A stretch of DNA of 64,000 nucleotides from Arcticibacterium sp964021845 (GCF_964021845.1 NZ_CAXHZC010000001.1:1178001-1242000), one strand, 5' to 3'. Counted from the stretch's first letter, positions 51,250-61,265 are shown. The notes: generated by a model from the letters alone, not told the origin. Translations and numbers: made by a program.

Positions 51250-52368
51250 TTGAATAAAAAACGAATCGCGATCATATCTTCTGGTAGCGTGGGCACTGGA
51301 TTTAATTCCGAAGGTATCCCTCATCATGCCGTTTTAATTGACAAACTGGCTGCTAATTATGATATTACCATTTTTTCATTTGCCAGAGTAAACGAAAACT
51401 TTACACCAAAAAAATACAAGGTTATTGATGTCTCTTTTTTAGCAAATCAGCGATTACTTTTTCGATTTCTTTATTTATTCTTTCAATTATCCTGTAACCA
51501 TTTAAAGAACCCTTACCAAATCTTTTTAGGATTTTGGGGCTTCCCAAGTGGTTTTCTGGCAGTACTAGTTGGTAAAATATATAGAAGACCAAGTATAGCT
51601 GCCTTCATTGGAGGGGAAGTTGTTCATTTACCTAAAATAAATTATGGCGAATTCCACAAAAAGTGGTTCAGAAAATTGTTAAGGTTTACAGCCAGCAATA
51701 CTGACACGCTCCTAGTTTTATCCAAATATCAAAAAAAGAAAATTAAAGAGAGTGGTTTATTTTTTAAGCAAATTCAGTTAATCCCCTTTGGTGTAGACTC
51801 TCGTAAATTCAAATTTACCAATGAGCCTTTAAAAAGGCCCTTACAGCTATTACATGTCGCTGATATAAACTTGGTAAAAGATCAAGAAACCTTGTTAAGG
51901 ACCTTCAAAAAAATCAGAGAGAATGTGGATGCCCATTTGACAATAATAGGAAGAGATACCCTTGAAGGAAAAATGCAAGCTTTAGCCCAAAAATTAGGCC
52001 TGGATGAAAATATCTCCTTCCTAGGCAGGATTTCTTATGAAAAACTTCCAGCCTACTTTGCTAAATCACACATTTTCCTACTTACCTCATTATCTGAAAG
52101 CCAAGCAGTGGTAGTCAACGAAGCCATGGCGTCAGGATTGGTGGTAGCGGGGACGCGAGTAGGTTTGATTGCAGATCTGGAAAACCTTTGTACTCTTGCA
52201 GTAGATATTAAAGATTCAGACTCATTAGCACAGAAAGTAATTGCACTAATTAATAATCCACAACAACTCGAGGACTATAAGGCAAAAGGTCTGGACTGGA
52301 CTATAAAGCATGATATAAACTGGACTGTAAGAAGTTATCAAGAAATCTTTGAAAGCCTCTCTAAGTAA
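51250..52368 (+). CDS. GT4-type glycosyltransferase
   Basis: A 372-residue GT-B enzyme. The N-terminal nucleotide-fold begins KRIAIISSGSVGTGFNSEGI; the phosphate/donor region has PFGVDSRKFKF, LLHVADINLVKDQETLLRTF and the E-x7-E motif in SLSESQAVVVNEAMASGLVV (about 290-309). The start codon is TTG 51250; no ATG lies in frame upstream before a stop. It ends the rightward part of the glycan locus and converges on the leftward genes. No terminator is obvious between them. Confidence 0.9.
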   Translation: MNKKRIAIISSGSVGTGFNSEGIPHHAVLIDKLAANYDITIFSFARVNENFTPKKYKVIDVSFLANQRLLFRFLYLFFQLSCNHLKNPYQIFLGFWGFPSGFLAVLVGKIYRRPSIAAFIGGEVVHLPKINYGEFHKKWFRKLLRFTASNTDTLLVLSKYQKKKIKESGLFFKQIQLIPFGVDSRKFKFTNEPLKRPLQLLHVADINLVKDQETLLRTFKKIRENVDAHLTIIGRDTLEGKMQALAQKLGLDENISFLGRISYEKLPAYFAKSHIFLLTSLSESQAVVVNEAMASGLVVAGTRVGLIADLENLCTLAVDIKDSDSLAQKVIALINNPQQLEDYKAKGLDWTIKHDINWTVRSYQEIFESLSK

Positions 52369-52498
52369 TGTCAAATACGCTTTAACTCCTAATTATTCTA
52401 AACCGCGACTATTCTAATGAGCTATTCAGACCCCGATTGCATGGAACTTAAATGAATAAATTTTAAAACTTTAACACAAAGAAAATTACCAAACCCTT

Positions 52499-53611
52499 TC
52501 AACTATTAACCAATCTATCGGCTACTTCTTCAATTCTTCTACCAATAGCATTAAAAGAAAGCTTATTCTTAAATTGAAGCAAAACCAGTTCACGCATTTT
52601 CTCAATGTCAATTCTTTCACTTTCTTTTAACTTATTAAATAAATCCACTTCATTTCCCGGTTCAAATAACAAGGCACAAGCCCTATCATCTGTCATACTT
52701 CTAAAGGGGGCAATATTGGTGCCTATTGGAATACAACCACAACTCATTGCCTCGCAAAAGGCAATTCCCATACCCTCATAGTGTGATGCAGAAATAAAAA
52801 AGACGCTGGAATTAAACAAAACCTCTAGTCGGTCATGAGGGATCTTTCCTAATAATTTAACCGCCGCAGACATTTCATTTTCCTTAATATACAACTTGAC
52901 CTCATCCTCAATAATGGCACTCGCATAAATCATATTTAATTTGGCCTTAGGGTTATGATAAAGATATAACCTAAAACCTTTTAACATAGTAATAGGGTCT
53001 TTGTTTGCATCCAGCCTACCTATCCATAAAAAGGAATGAGCAGGGCGATTCATATTTCTATTTATAAAACGACTAGAGAACTCCATAACTTCATGAATAA
53101 GATTACTATCTCTAATAATCTTATCTTCCACAAAAATTTGTGCTAAACCCTTTGAGGTAAATAGGTAAGCATCTGCTCTTGAATAGGCAATTTTTTGAAA
53201 CCATCTTTTTATCCTATTTTGATATGGCTTTTCAGCATGGTGTTGAACAATAACTTTGGTAGACCCACTAATAAAACAATACAAAAACAATAATTGAAGC
53301 GGAAAAATGAAGCCATGCACAAACACAATTGAAGGCTTATGTTTTCTTAAAAAGAAAAAAAGCGAAAGTGGGAAAAACCTTAAAAAACCTGCTTTTACGT
53401 TAAAGTAAATTTCATTTTCACTACAATCAGGAATTGTAACGGCCTTTTCTTTTAGTTTCAAGTACTGTACTTTGTATCTTTTCTCTAAACCTGAAAAAAT
53501 TGGCACAATCAATGAATGAATCAATCTCAGGTAAGAAACTTCCTTTTGAAGCATAGACCGGAATGTAATAATTACCAAAAGAGGTTTATGGGGTTTTAAT
53601 ACTTCTTTCAT
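52499..53611 (-). CDS. GT4-type glycosyltransferase
   Basis: A 370-residue GT-B enzyme. KPSIVFVHGFIFPLQLLFLY (about 89-108) and VIVQHHAEKPYQNRIKRWF lie in the acceptor half; SFLWIGRLDANKDPITMLKG (about 189-208) opens the donor half; the E-x7-E motif is in SHYEGMGIAFCEAMSCGCIP (about 275-294). It is the last gene of the leftward run and lies 42 bp after the GT2 gene. The motif SCGCIPI resembles that of the GT4 at 48874 (SCGVIPI), so they may be relatives. Confidence 0.9.
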   Translation of the reverse strand: MKEVLKPHKPLLVIITFRSMLQKEVSYLRLIHSLIVPIFSGLEKRYKVQYLKLKEKAVTIPDCSENEIYFNVKAGFLRFFPLSLFFFLRKHKPSIVFVHGFIFPLQLLFLYCFISGSTKVIVQHHAEKPYQNRIKRWFQKIAYSRADAYLFTSKGLAQIFVEDKIIRDSNLIHEVMEFSSRFINRNMNRPAHSFLWIGRLDANKDPITMLKGFRLYLYHNPKAKLNMIYASAIIEDEVKLYIKENEMSAAVKLLGKIPHDRLEVLFNSSVFFISASHYEGMGIAFCEAMSCGCIPIGTNIAPFRSMTDDRACALLFEPGNEVDLFNKLKESERIDIEKMRELVLLQFKNKLSFNAIGRRIEEVADRLVNS

Positions 53612-53653
53612 AAAAAATATACCGTTATTTTCAGTAATTCAACTATTCTAGAA

Positions 53654-54475
53654 TCAAAAATCAAACTGTTCCATAGTTCTCACATTTATCTCCTTGCGTT
53701 CTTTATCAAAGAACCATCCCCACTTATTAAAATACTTTATAGCTGAGTGAACAAAAAGGACAAATAACTTCAAGCTTTTTCCTGCCCCATTCTCATAGGC
53801 ATGATATACTGAAACAGCTGGATAATAAACTGTCTTATACTTTTGATAAATCCTTCGAGATAAATCTGAATCCTCGAAATACATAAAAAAACGCTCATCA
53901 TACATCCCTAATTCCTTAATCACTTCCAAATTTAGCAAACTAAAACAGCCGGAAACTCTCGGAGCAATATATATTTGATCTGGTGGGGCATTTCTTATTT
54001 CATATAAATTTATAAACTTATTAAAGGCCTTTTTGGGAATCCTTATTTTTCGCCAAATCATATAAAAAGGAGAAGGAGGAAGTTTAGGCAAAAATTGAAC
54101 AGTTCCATCATTATTTAAAACTCTAGGCATCATTAAACCAATTTCTTCATCATTTTGCATTAAATTAACCATTGGTCGCAAAACTTCCTTTGAAAAGAAA
54201 ATATCCGGGTTCACCACAAAATGAAACTTTGACCCGCCTTCTAATGCAGCTCTTATAGCAATGTTATGAGCCTTACCAAAACCTAAATTACGTTTATTAT
54301 GGCAGTATACTACCCGCTTGTCTTTCGATATATTTCTAAACACATCCGAATCGGAATTATCAACTAAATATAATGTTTGGAGTTCTTTGGCAGCCAATAC
54401 ACTTCGAATGGCCTTTAATAAGGCATCTCTGTCATTATTATAGATTACTATGGAGGCTGTTATAATTGGTTTCAA
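53654..54475 (-). CDS. GT2-type glycosyltransferase
   Basis: A 273-residue GT-A enzyme of the rhamnosyltransferase-like GT2 group. TASIVIYNNDRDALLKAI is the N-terminal nucleotide-binding strand, LYLVDNSDSD follows, and the metal-binding region is FVVNPDIFFSKEVL (about 87-100). MYDERFFMYFEDSDLSRRIY (about 196-215) is the conserved acceptor-side motif. It probably adds a deoxyhexose or similar sugar to the surface glycan or lipid made by this locus. No membrane span is present. Confidence 0.9.
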   Translation of the reverse strand: MKPIITASIVIYNNDRDALLKAIRSVLAAKELQTLYLVDNSDSDVFRNISKDKRVVYCHNKRNLGFGKAHNIAIRAALEGGSKFHFVVNPDIFFSKEVLRPMVNLMQNDEEIGLMMPRVLNNDGTVQFLPKLPPSPFYMIWRKIRIPKKAFNKFINLYEIRNAPPDQIYIAPRVSGCFSLLNLEVIKELGMYDERFFMYFEDSDLSRRIYQKYKTVYYPAVSVYHAYENGAGKSLKLFVLFVHSAIKYFNKWGWFFDKERKEINVRTMEQFDF

Positions 54476-54546
54476 TTTAAAACTACGTGTGACTAAAGTG
54501 ATGTTATTACTTTTAAAAAACTATAGATTGAATGAACCTATCAATC

Positions 54547-55671
54547 TCATTCTAATAAAACATTGAACAATTCTTCCCAGTTTTCTGCATTTGGTGAAGG
54601 AATATCAACTGTTCTGTTTTTTTGATAATCAATTTTCTCTTTTAATATTACCTTTTTCATAAACGCAGCCCATACTTCTGGGTCATTTGCATCTAAGAAA
54701 CGGGCTTTACTATACGCTCCTACTGTTTCTTGGGCATAAGGCAAGTCAGCTATCAACATTGGCTTTTGAAAGTCTTTAAATTCGGAAATAGGTAAACCCC
54801 ATGTTTCCAGTCTTGACGGGAAAACAAGTGCAGAGCAATGAGCATAATGCTCGAAAACCCTTTTCTTGTCCAGAACTCCAACAAACTTAATTTGAGAAAC
54901 ACCACCAAACTTTTTATAAAGACTTTTACTAAAGCTATTATCACCTTCCTTAAAAGTTAAGATAATTTGGAAATTGGTAATTCCTTGCTTCAATAATACC
55001 TTAGCAGCTTGGCCCAATACCGTAAAATTTTTATGTGTCCTTGGCAAGCTTGGATAAAAAAAAGTTGGTATATGATTGACCTCCTCTAAACTAACTTCTA
55101 TCCCACTCGCTTTCTGTATTGGCTGTGCCACCACTATCTTATTCTTAGAAATATTAAACCAAGAGCTCACTTTCTTTTTTAACCAATAAGCTTGAACTAC
55201 AATAAAATCATTTGACCTATGATTAAATTGTAAAACATAGCGATACAAAAAGGAATGAAAAAACAGCTTTGTATTTGAAAATAATTCACCAATATCCGCT
55301 CTATAAAATGGACTTGGGCTTTGCCAATAAACAGCTTTTTTTTCTGCTTTTAACTTAGGACTAATGTCATGAAGCGAAAACCATAAATACACATTTTTAA
55401 AGGAGTTATCACTTTTAGTAAGTCTATTGAAATAAACAAATTCATAATATAGTCTAAACAAATAACTTTTCCTTGAATTAGGTAATTCTCTAAACAGTAT
55501 ATTTACTGGGTATTTTTCATTCTCAAAAAGCGATATTTTGTGTACTAAAACAATGATTTCATAGCTTGAATACTTAACATTTGACAGCTCGCTTAAGCAA
55601 TCTCTCAAAATGGTAAGCGGACCTCCCTCAAAATAGTTAATTGCAGAAATGACGATTGTTTTTCTATTCAT
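54547..55671 (-). CDS. GT4-type glycosyltransferase
   Basis: A 374-residue GT-B enzyme. It starts TIVISAINYFEGGPLTILRD, a typical glycine-rich acceptor loop. FFYPSLPRTHKNFTVLGQAA (about 206-225) and ILTFKEGDNSF lead into the donor motif FPSRLETWGLPISEFKDFQK (about 291-310), where E-x7-E is conserved. It lies 71 bp before the GT2 gene in the same operon. Confidence 0.88.
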   Translation of the reverse strand: MNRKTIVISAINYFEGGPLTILRDCLSELSNVKYSSYEIIVLVHKISLFENEKYPVNILFRELPNSRKSYLFRLYYEFVYFNRLTKSDNSFKNVYLWFSLHDISPKLKAEKKAVYWQSPSPFYRADIGELFSNTKLFFHSFLYRYVLQFNHRSNDFIVVQAYWLKKKVSSWFNISKNKIVVAQPIQKASGIEVSLEEVNHIPTFFYPSLPRTHKNFTVLGQAAKVLLKQGITNFQIILTFKEGDNSFSKSLYKKFGGVSQIKFVGVLDKKRVFEHYAHCSALVFPSRLETWGLPISEFKDFQKPMLIADLPYAQETVGAYSKARFLDANDPEVWAAFMKKVILKEKIDYQKNRTVDIPSPNAENWEELFNVLLE

Positions 55672-55745
55672 ATTACAATCGGTTCCGTTCTTTTATCATT
55701 TCTCTATAAACTTTAATTCCCTCCATTTTTCCGCAAACATAGAGC

Positions 55746-56513
55746 CTATTTCTTTCTAAAAATCGCCCAGACAAAAGGGTTTTGCTTTTTTCGAAGTACT
55801 TTCTTGAGAAAGTAAAATTTAGTTCTTCGATAGGTCGGTGAAAATGGTTTTAAATCCTGAAAACCATGATGAAAGTAAAAATTAGCCATCTCGGTGCAGT
55901 CTTGAGATTTATAATATTCTAAACTCCTCTCTTTGGCTTCAGATATTTGTTCTTCCTTATAAAATGGGCTATCTAAAACATGAATTTCACCATGAGATTT
56001 CATGATTTCAAAAAAAACTGTGAATAGCTCAGAAACAGATGGAAAATATTGAATAGCAGCATTGATTACGACCATATCAAAAGATTCCTTCTCAAATATA
56101 TTTTCAAAAATATTTCCATATGCAAACTCGACTCTCTCATTACCAAAAAGCCTCTGAGCTTGTTCTAACTCCAACAAGTTTAGGTCCAAGCCTAGAACTT
56201 CTACCCCTTTAATCTCAGCCATTTTTGAAGAAAACCATCCATTACCACAACCTAACTCTAAGATTTTCAGTGGCCTTCTTTTCTTTTTTAAATAACCACA
56301 AAATCTTTTTTGTGTGTCTTTCCTTAATTGCCACTCCGAGAAAAGAGGATTATTTTTGGGCAAGTCGGGTAGTTTTTTAACCAAGTCATCACTTAAAACT
56401 CTGCCTTCTTTTGTTCTTAGTTTTAAATAAAAAGACTCATGTGGCGAATAGGCCGAAAGCTGATACACTCCATTAGATTGTTCTGTTGGTTTACTTTTCT
56501 TTATTATGCTCAT
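55746..56513 (-). CDS. Class I SAM-dependent methyltransferase
   Basis: A 255-residue methyltransferase. Motif I is LKILELGCGNGWFSSKMAEI (near 83-102), followed by VLGLDLNLLELEQAQRLF and the FDMVVINAAIQYFPSVSEL segment. The start at ATG 56513 gives an ATGA overlap with the upstream radical SAM gene, so it was preferred to the GTG nine codons earlier. A small-molecule or sugar methyltransferase acting after the radical SAM enzymes is likely; the acceptor is unknown. Confidence 0.87.
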   Translation of the reverse strand: MSIIKKSKPTEQSNGVYQLSAYSPHESFYLKLRTKEGRVLSDDLVKKLPDLPKNNPLFSEWQLRKDTQKRFCGYLKKKRRPLKILELGCGNGWFSSKMAEIKGVEVLGLDLNLLELEQAQRLFGNERVEFAYGNIFENIFEKESFDMVVINAAIQYFPSVSELFTVFFEIMKSHGEIHVLDSPFYKEEQISEAKERSLEYYKSQDCTEMANFYFHHGFQDLKPFSPTYRRTKFYFLKKVLRKKQNPFVWAIFRKK

Positions 56514-57925
56514 GAAAGCTCTTTTTGAGGTTTCAACCAACGAATTATTTTTTTCTCAAACTGAAAAGCGTAAAATGAATTTTCAACTCGCCATCTGGCC
56601 ATTTTTTGAGGAATTGCCTTTAGAAAAGTAGGTTCGGAATAGCCTAATTGTTGATAAAACTTAAAACCCTCTATTTCCTTAATTTTCTGATTGCTAATCC
56701 AGTCACTTTCTACAGAGCCTACATAATCAAAGTTTGCCCAGCCACTCAAACCTACAGGAAACTCAAAACCTCGACTGGTTAGTAAATCAGCTATTTCATT
56801 CCCTGGATATGGTTTAAAATAAAAAACAGCTACCTGAAATTTACTGCTCATCTTCCTTAATTCTTTAGCAATTCTGATAGTCTCATTAATACTGGCGTCA
56901 GTCTCATCGGGGAAACCTACAATAGCACTAAAATTTATGGCAATATCATATTTCAAACATTTTTCAGCACAGGCGAAAACTTGTTCAATTTTTATATCCT
57001 TTTTCATCCAGTCTAACATTTCTTGAGAACCAGCCTCTACTCCAATCATCACTTTTTCTAAACCAGATTTCTTGCATAATTCCCATACGTCATCTTCAAG
57101 CCTAAAACCTTGATCAGCCCTCATAGTTGCAAACCAAGAAATCGGCAATTTCCTATCAATAAACTCTTGGGCAATACCGGCAACTCTTTTTTTATTCGTA
57201 AAATAGGTTTCATCCTGAAAGTGGATATGCTCAAACTGATACTTATTCCATAGGGCTTCAATTTCATCTCCTACTCTTTCAGGACTATAGCCGTACCAAC
57301 CTCTGTTATAAACAAATGGGTCTGCACAAAAAGTACAACGAAACCTACAACCCTGAGATGAAATGTAATCTAATTGTTTTCGTCCGCTAAGTTTTACATA
57401 ATCTTTTACAGGAATTAGATCATAATTAAAAGCTGGAAACTTGTTAATATCCATCATTGTGCGTTCTGGATTAGCAACTATTTTCCCATTTTCTTTAAAT
57501 GAAACTCCCTTCAATCCAGCCAAGGACTCCTTGGCTAAAAGCCTCTCTACTAACTCGGCAAAAGCCATCTCCCCCTGCCCGCGAACCACCACATCTATAC
57601 AAGATTCGCTCAATGTTTCTTCAGGAAACAAGGATGCATGCCACCCGCCCCAAATTACAGGAAGGTCTGCAAATTTTTCTTTTATTAATTTCGAAACTAA
57701 TAAAGCATCTTTAATTATACTCCCTGTTAATACTGTTGTCCCGAAACAAACGGCATTATGCCTTAAAGCCTCCGAGAGCCTCTTCACAGGTTCATCTTCA
57801 AGCCTTCCATCTATAATAATAACTTCATAAAGGGTAGGGTCTAAATACGAAGCTATAGCCACCAAAGCCAGAGGCATTGTATAAAATTCTGCTTTCGGAT
57901 TATATAAAACTATTCTATGTTTCAT
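56510..57925 (-). CDS. B12-binding-domain radical SAM protein
   Basis: A 471-residue enzyme with a cobalamin-binding-type Rossmann domain (about 1-140: MPLALVAIASYLDPTLYEVI, VIWGGWHASLFPEETL, CIDVVVRGQGEMAF) and a radical SAM barrel whose cluster motif is GCRFRCTFCADPF (about C191-x3-C-x2-C198). The DxHxxG B12 motif is absent, as in many BchE-like members. It may methylate, cyclise or oxidise an unactivated carbon. I start it at ATG 57925; a TTG six codons upstream would overlap the next gene's stop. It is one of four radical SAM genes in this operon. Confidence 0.92.
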   Translation of the reverse strand: MKHRIVLYNPKAEFYTMPLALVAIASYLDPTLYEVIIIDGRLEDEPVKRLSEALRHNAVCFGTTVLTGSIIKDALLVSKLIKEKFADLPVIWGGWHASLFPEETLSESCIDVVVRGQGEMAFAELVERLLAKESLAGLKGVSFKENGKIVANPERTMMDINKFPAFNYDLIPVKDYVKLSGRKQLDYISSQGCRFRCTFCADPFVYNRGWYGYSPERVGDEIEALWNKYQFEHIHFQDETYFTNKKRVAGIAQEFIDRKLPISWFATMRADQGFRLEDDVWELCKKSGLEKVMIGVEAGSQEMLDWMKKDIKIEQVFACAEKCLKYDIAINFSAIVGFPDETDASINETIRIAKELRKMSSKFQVAVFYFKPYPGNEIADLLTSRGFEFPVGLSGWANFDYVGSVESDWISNQKIKEIEGFKFYQQLGYSEPTFLKAIPQKMARWRVENSFYAFQFEKKIIRWLKPQKELS

Positions 57926-57939
57926 TACATTATAAAATT

Positions 57940-59451
57940 TCAAATCAACTCTGCCCCCTCTATTTCAGGTTGACGATACTTAAGCCAAAACTTTTGTAAT
58001 GCCTTAAGCTCATAAGGGGCTTTGTAAAAATTAGTCTTATACCTTATGTTAGCTAATTTGGCAATAAGATTCCTTTGAAAATCACTTAGTTTAATATCTT
58101 GGGTGGTTGGATATCGGGCATTTAAAACAACTTCAAAGTTTTGAATCTTATCAATCATAGCTGCCGTAAGCCAAGGTGTTAGCGGATTTTTTCGTAGGTC
58201 AAAATTTTGCCAACTATCGTCTAGCCAATCATCTAAGGTTTCAGGAAAACGAAAACCTGAGTCCTTTACCTTTTCATACATTTCTGAGCCCTCTTGCGGC
58301 ACGGGACTATACACGTAAATGATTATTTCGGTATCAGGGTTTACCTCTTTTATCTTTTTTATATAAAGTATCTCACTATCTATCTGTTCCATTACTTTTT
58401 CAGAGCTATCTCCTGGAAAACCTAATACAAAAGAATACTCCGGAATGATATCGAAATCTTTCATCCGCTTAGCAAAAGTCAGCATCTGGTCCCCTGTTTG
58501 TGTTCCACCTTTATCTATTTCATTCAATAATTCATCATTACCGCTTTCTGCCCCCAGAAATATCATTTTACAGCCCGAATCACGTAATAAAGACATAGTT
58601 TCGTCAGAAAACTTATCCATTGTGTCAATCCTCCCTTCTCCCCACCAATTTATTTTTTGCCCTTTCATCAATTTAGAAAACTCCAACACTCTCTTTTCAG
58701 AAACAAAAAAGTTATTGTCAGTAAATTCTACCGAATCAATCTGATATTTTTCTTTTTGATACATAATATCGGCAAACATTACTTCAGCAGATTTACCCTT
58801 CCACCGTGCTTGAAAAATAGGGACAATACCACAAAACGAACAGGTAAATGGGCAGCCCAAACTGCTATGGTATTGAGTCGTTCGCTTACCTAAATGCGTT
58901 TTACCTATATAACCGTCCATCGAATAAAACTTCTCAAGAAAAGTATAAGGTAACCTTGGAATGGCCTCTATATCAATCATAGTAACCTTTGGAGTTTTAA
59001 TGATTTTTCCATCTTCCATGTAAACTAGGTTTTTAATCTTCTTCAAAGATCCTCCGGCCTCCAAAGCATCCAGTAAAGCAGGAAAAGCAATATCACCAAC
59101 TCCATTGACTAGATAATCCACCGCTTCAGATTCAATACAAACTTGATGCTGATTAGAAGCAAAATATCCACCCCAAATGGTAATAATTTCAGGAAATTGT
59201 TCTCTTATTTTTTTCGTAAATGTTATAGCTTGTTTCAATTGTGGACCAGGCATTACAGTACATGCGAAATATTTAAATTTGCCTGTTTTGATATAACTCT
59301 CAATGATAGAAAAAGGGTCATCCTCACGATTTCCGTCCACAAGAACAAAATCATATTGCCCCCAAATAGAAACGCCCACTTGTAAAATGGTAATGGGTAA
59401 TCTAGGCTTACTATTAGTAGCCCTTGGATTAAAAATAATTACTTTGTTCAT
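57940..59451 (-). CDS. B12-binding-domain radical SAM protein
   Basis: A 503-residue enzyme, second of the B12-type group in this operon. The N-terminal domain (about 1-145) includes KPRLPITILQVGVSIWGQYD, IITIWGGYFASNQHQVCIES and AVDYLVNGVGDIAF. The radical SAM cluster motif is GCPFTCSFCGIVP (about C199-x3-C-x2-C206). VEFTDNNFFVSEKRVLEFSK and KMIFLGAESGNDELLNEID are conserved barrel segments. Its stop lies 14 bp before the next gene's start, and its start lies 3 bp after the SPASM gene's stop. The product is unknown. Confidence 0.92.
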   Translation of the reverse strand: MNKVIIFNPRATNSKPRLPITILQVGVSIWGQYDFVLVDGNREDDPFSIIESYIKTGKFKYFACTVMPGPQLKQAITFTKKIREQFPEIITIWGGYFASNQHQVCIESEAVDYLVNGVGDIAFPALLDALEAGGSLKKIKNLVYMEDGKIIKTPKVTMIDIEAIPRLPYTFLEKFYSMDGYIGKTHLGKRTTQYHSSLGCPFTCSFCGIVPIFQARWKGKSAEVMFADIMYQKEKYQIDSVEFTDNNFFVSEKRVLEFSKLMKGQKINWWGEGRIDTMDKFSDETMSLLRDSGCKMIFLGAESGNDELLNEIDKGGTQTGDQMLTFAKRMKDFDIIPEYSFVLGFPGDSSEKVMEQIDSEILYIKKIKEVNPDTEIIIYVYSPVPQEGSEMYEKVKDSGFRFPETLDDWLDDSWQNFDLRKNPLTPWLTAAMIDKIQNFEVVLNARYPTTQDIKLSDFQRNLIAKLANIRYKTNFYKAPYELKALQKFWLKYRQPEIEGAELI

Positions 59452-59454
59452 AAT

Positions 59455-60555
59455 TTATGACCAGAATGGTTTTTCAAAAGCACTACAACAGCGATTACAA
59501 GCAGGAAAAAGTCCACCTGCTTTAACTAAGTCAGTTCTAAAATTCCCGAAAGCTGGGCTATTCCAAATTTCGTTCAATGAGTTCTTATAAACATTACCAA
59601 CATCCAAATTATAACAACGTCCATGATTTGGGATAACCGAACCATCTGACTTTATCATCATCAACTTGAAACTATCCAAACATAATTTACCCATTGGTTT
59701 AGAAGGGTTCAGATAAAAAGTATTCAATTCGTCCAGAGTCTCCATTTCTGGAGAAAAGCCAATGGAGAATGGATATTTTTTCACTTTAATACTCCTTATT
59801 TCTTCCAGTAACAATTTAGTATTGAACGATTCAATATTCGTTTCAGAAATATTTGATTGTGTAGCAGGATATTGTTCCCCTAACATAGCTTGATGAGCTG
59901 CTACCATAGGTTCGGTAGTAAAATTGCTATGCATAAAGCCAAAGTTCTTTAAAGGAATATCCTTAAAGATTTCCAACATTTCCTTTAAATACCCGATATT
60001 CCACTCTGTTATGACGCAGTAAACGCTAATACTCGGACAGTTCTCTTGTGCTAATAGCAGCTCAATCCCTTCCATGGCTCTTTGAAATGAACGTTTATTT
60101 TGACGTATTTCATTATGTATTTCAGGTGGACCGTCTAATGATACACACAATTCTTTTAATCCATTACTTGCCAACATCTTTGCTTTCGCCTTCAAGTTAA
60201 ATGCATTAGTCGTAAGGCTTGTTTCTATCCCTTTTTCTTTAGCATAAGCCAAGGATTCTTCTAAATGAGGATAAATAAGTGGTTCGGTAAAGGCATATCC
60301 GAGTTTGGCTTCTGGAAAAAATTCAGCAGTTTCGTCTATAATCTTTTTCAGTAATTTGATAGGCATATTTACAGGATCCGTACCCATCAAATTAGTATAA
60401 AAATTACTGTTATTATACCTTACACCTACGTCGCACATTTTGCAGTGCAGATTACATAAATTATTAACCCCTAACACAATGAAACTAGGCGACTGCCCGA
60501 TATGTTTGGGATATAATTTTGCGTTCAAATGCCTTAAATGTTCCTTAGTAATCAT
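59455..60555 (-). CDS. Radical SAM/SPASM-domain protein
   Basis: A 366-residue radical SAM enzyme. The cluster motif is CNLHCKMC (Cys34, Cys38, Cys41). A C-terminal SPASM-type domain has conserved Cys residues in LCLDSFKLMMIKSDGSVIP (near 290), HGRCYNLDVGNVY and FPACNRCCSAFEKP (near the end), suited to extra [4Fe-4S] clusters. SPASM enzymes modify peptides (RiPP maturases) or sugars and lipids. No precursor peptide is visible in the surrounding genes. It is coupled to the B12-type gene by a 3-bp gap. Confidence 0.9.
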   Translation of the reverse strand: MITKEHLRHLNAKLYPKHIGQSPSFIVLGVNNLCNLHCKMCDVGVRYNNSNFYTNLMGTDPVNMPIKLLKKIIDETAEFFPEAKLGYAFTEPLIYPHLEESLAYAKEKGIETSLTTNAFNLKAKAKMLASNGLKELCVSLDGPPEIHNEIRQNKRSFQRAMEGIELLLAQENCPSISVYCVITEWNIGYLKEMLEIFKDIPLKNFGFMHSNFTTEPMVAAHQAMLGEQYPATQSNISETNIESFNTKLLLEEIRSIKVKKYPFSIGFSPEMETLDELNTFYLNPSKPMGKLCLDSFKLMMIKSDGSVIPNHGRCYNLDVGNVYKNSLNEIWNSPAFGNFRTDLVKAGGLFPACNRCCSAFEKPFWS

Positions 60556-60566
60556 TAATTATAATT

Positions 60567-61265
60567 CTAAACTTTCACCTTTAATTCAAAAATAAAATTC
60601 AATTCCCCCTTTGTCCTTTTACGCTCTACATTCTTCCATATAAAGCCATGTTTTAAAGCAATTTCTTTAATAATTTCTATCTGACAATCCTCCGACAGAA
60701 CCATTATAACTTTACCTTGCTCCTCTAAAAAATCAGGCAGTTGTTCAAATAAACTCTCAAAATACTCGAAACTCTCACCACAGAAAAATGCTCTTTCGGT
60801 ATCATTTTTCGGCCTTTTGGGATAGTAAGGAGGGTTGATAATAATCAATTCGAATAATGAGGGGGGAAAACTAGAGAACAAATCAGATTGAACTACTTCA
60901 ATATTCACATTATTGGCTTGAGCATTTTTCCTAACCGTTTCACAGGCCACCTCATTTATATCAGACGCCGTAACTTGTGCCCCTTTCTTGGCCATAAATA
61001 TTGACAATAAGCCTGAGCCTGCTCCTAATTCCAATACCTTACTAGATAAATGACCTTCTCCAGTTTCTTTAAATAACTTTTCTTTGTTGAGAAAATCAAG
61101 TAAAAAAAGAGTACTAAAATACAGCTTAGGGTGAAATACACTCGGCGGTACTACTATCTTAAAGCCCTCAATAATAACTTCGCGTTCTTTGGACAAATAG
61201 CCTTTAAGCGGAAAAATAACAATTCCATATATTACCTTTTTAATAATATTCCTTAACACTCCCAT
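60567..61265 (-). CDS. HemK-like methyltransferase (small-domain, NPPY motif)
   Basis: A 232-residue methyltransferase. VLELGAGSGLLSIFMAKKGA (near 72-91) is motif I, VTASDINEVACETVRKNAQ the second strand, and LIIINPPYYPKRP (about 136-148) carries the NPPY motif, which is found in enzymes that methylate an amide or amine nitrogen (HemK/PrmC group). An N-terminal hydrophobic stretch (about 8-20) might touch the membrane. Its start overlaps the SGNH stop by 1 bp. It is not the housekeeping PrmC by context. Confidence 0.82.
   Translation of the reverse strand: MGVLRNIIKKVIYGIVIFPLKGYLSKEREVIIEGFKIVVPPSVFHPKLYFSTLFLLDFLNKEKLFKETGEGHLSSKVLELGAGSGLLSIFMAKKGAQVTASDINEVACETVRKNAQANNVNIEVVQSDLFSSFPPSLFELIIINPPYYPKRPKNDTERAFFCGESFEYFESLFEQLPDFLEEQGKVIMVLSEDCQIEIIKEIALKHGFIWKNVERKRTKGELNFIFELKVKV

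Noticed and set aside
57441..57830. 129-codon + strand frame opposite the radical SAM gene
   Set aside because: It is antisense to a well-supported radical SAM coding sequence and has no recognisable motif.
59455..60555. A RiPP maturase with a hidden precursor peptide
   Set aside because: The genes around it are glycosyltransferases and B12-type radical SAM genes with overlaps or small gaps, and no short peptide frame was found between them.
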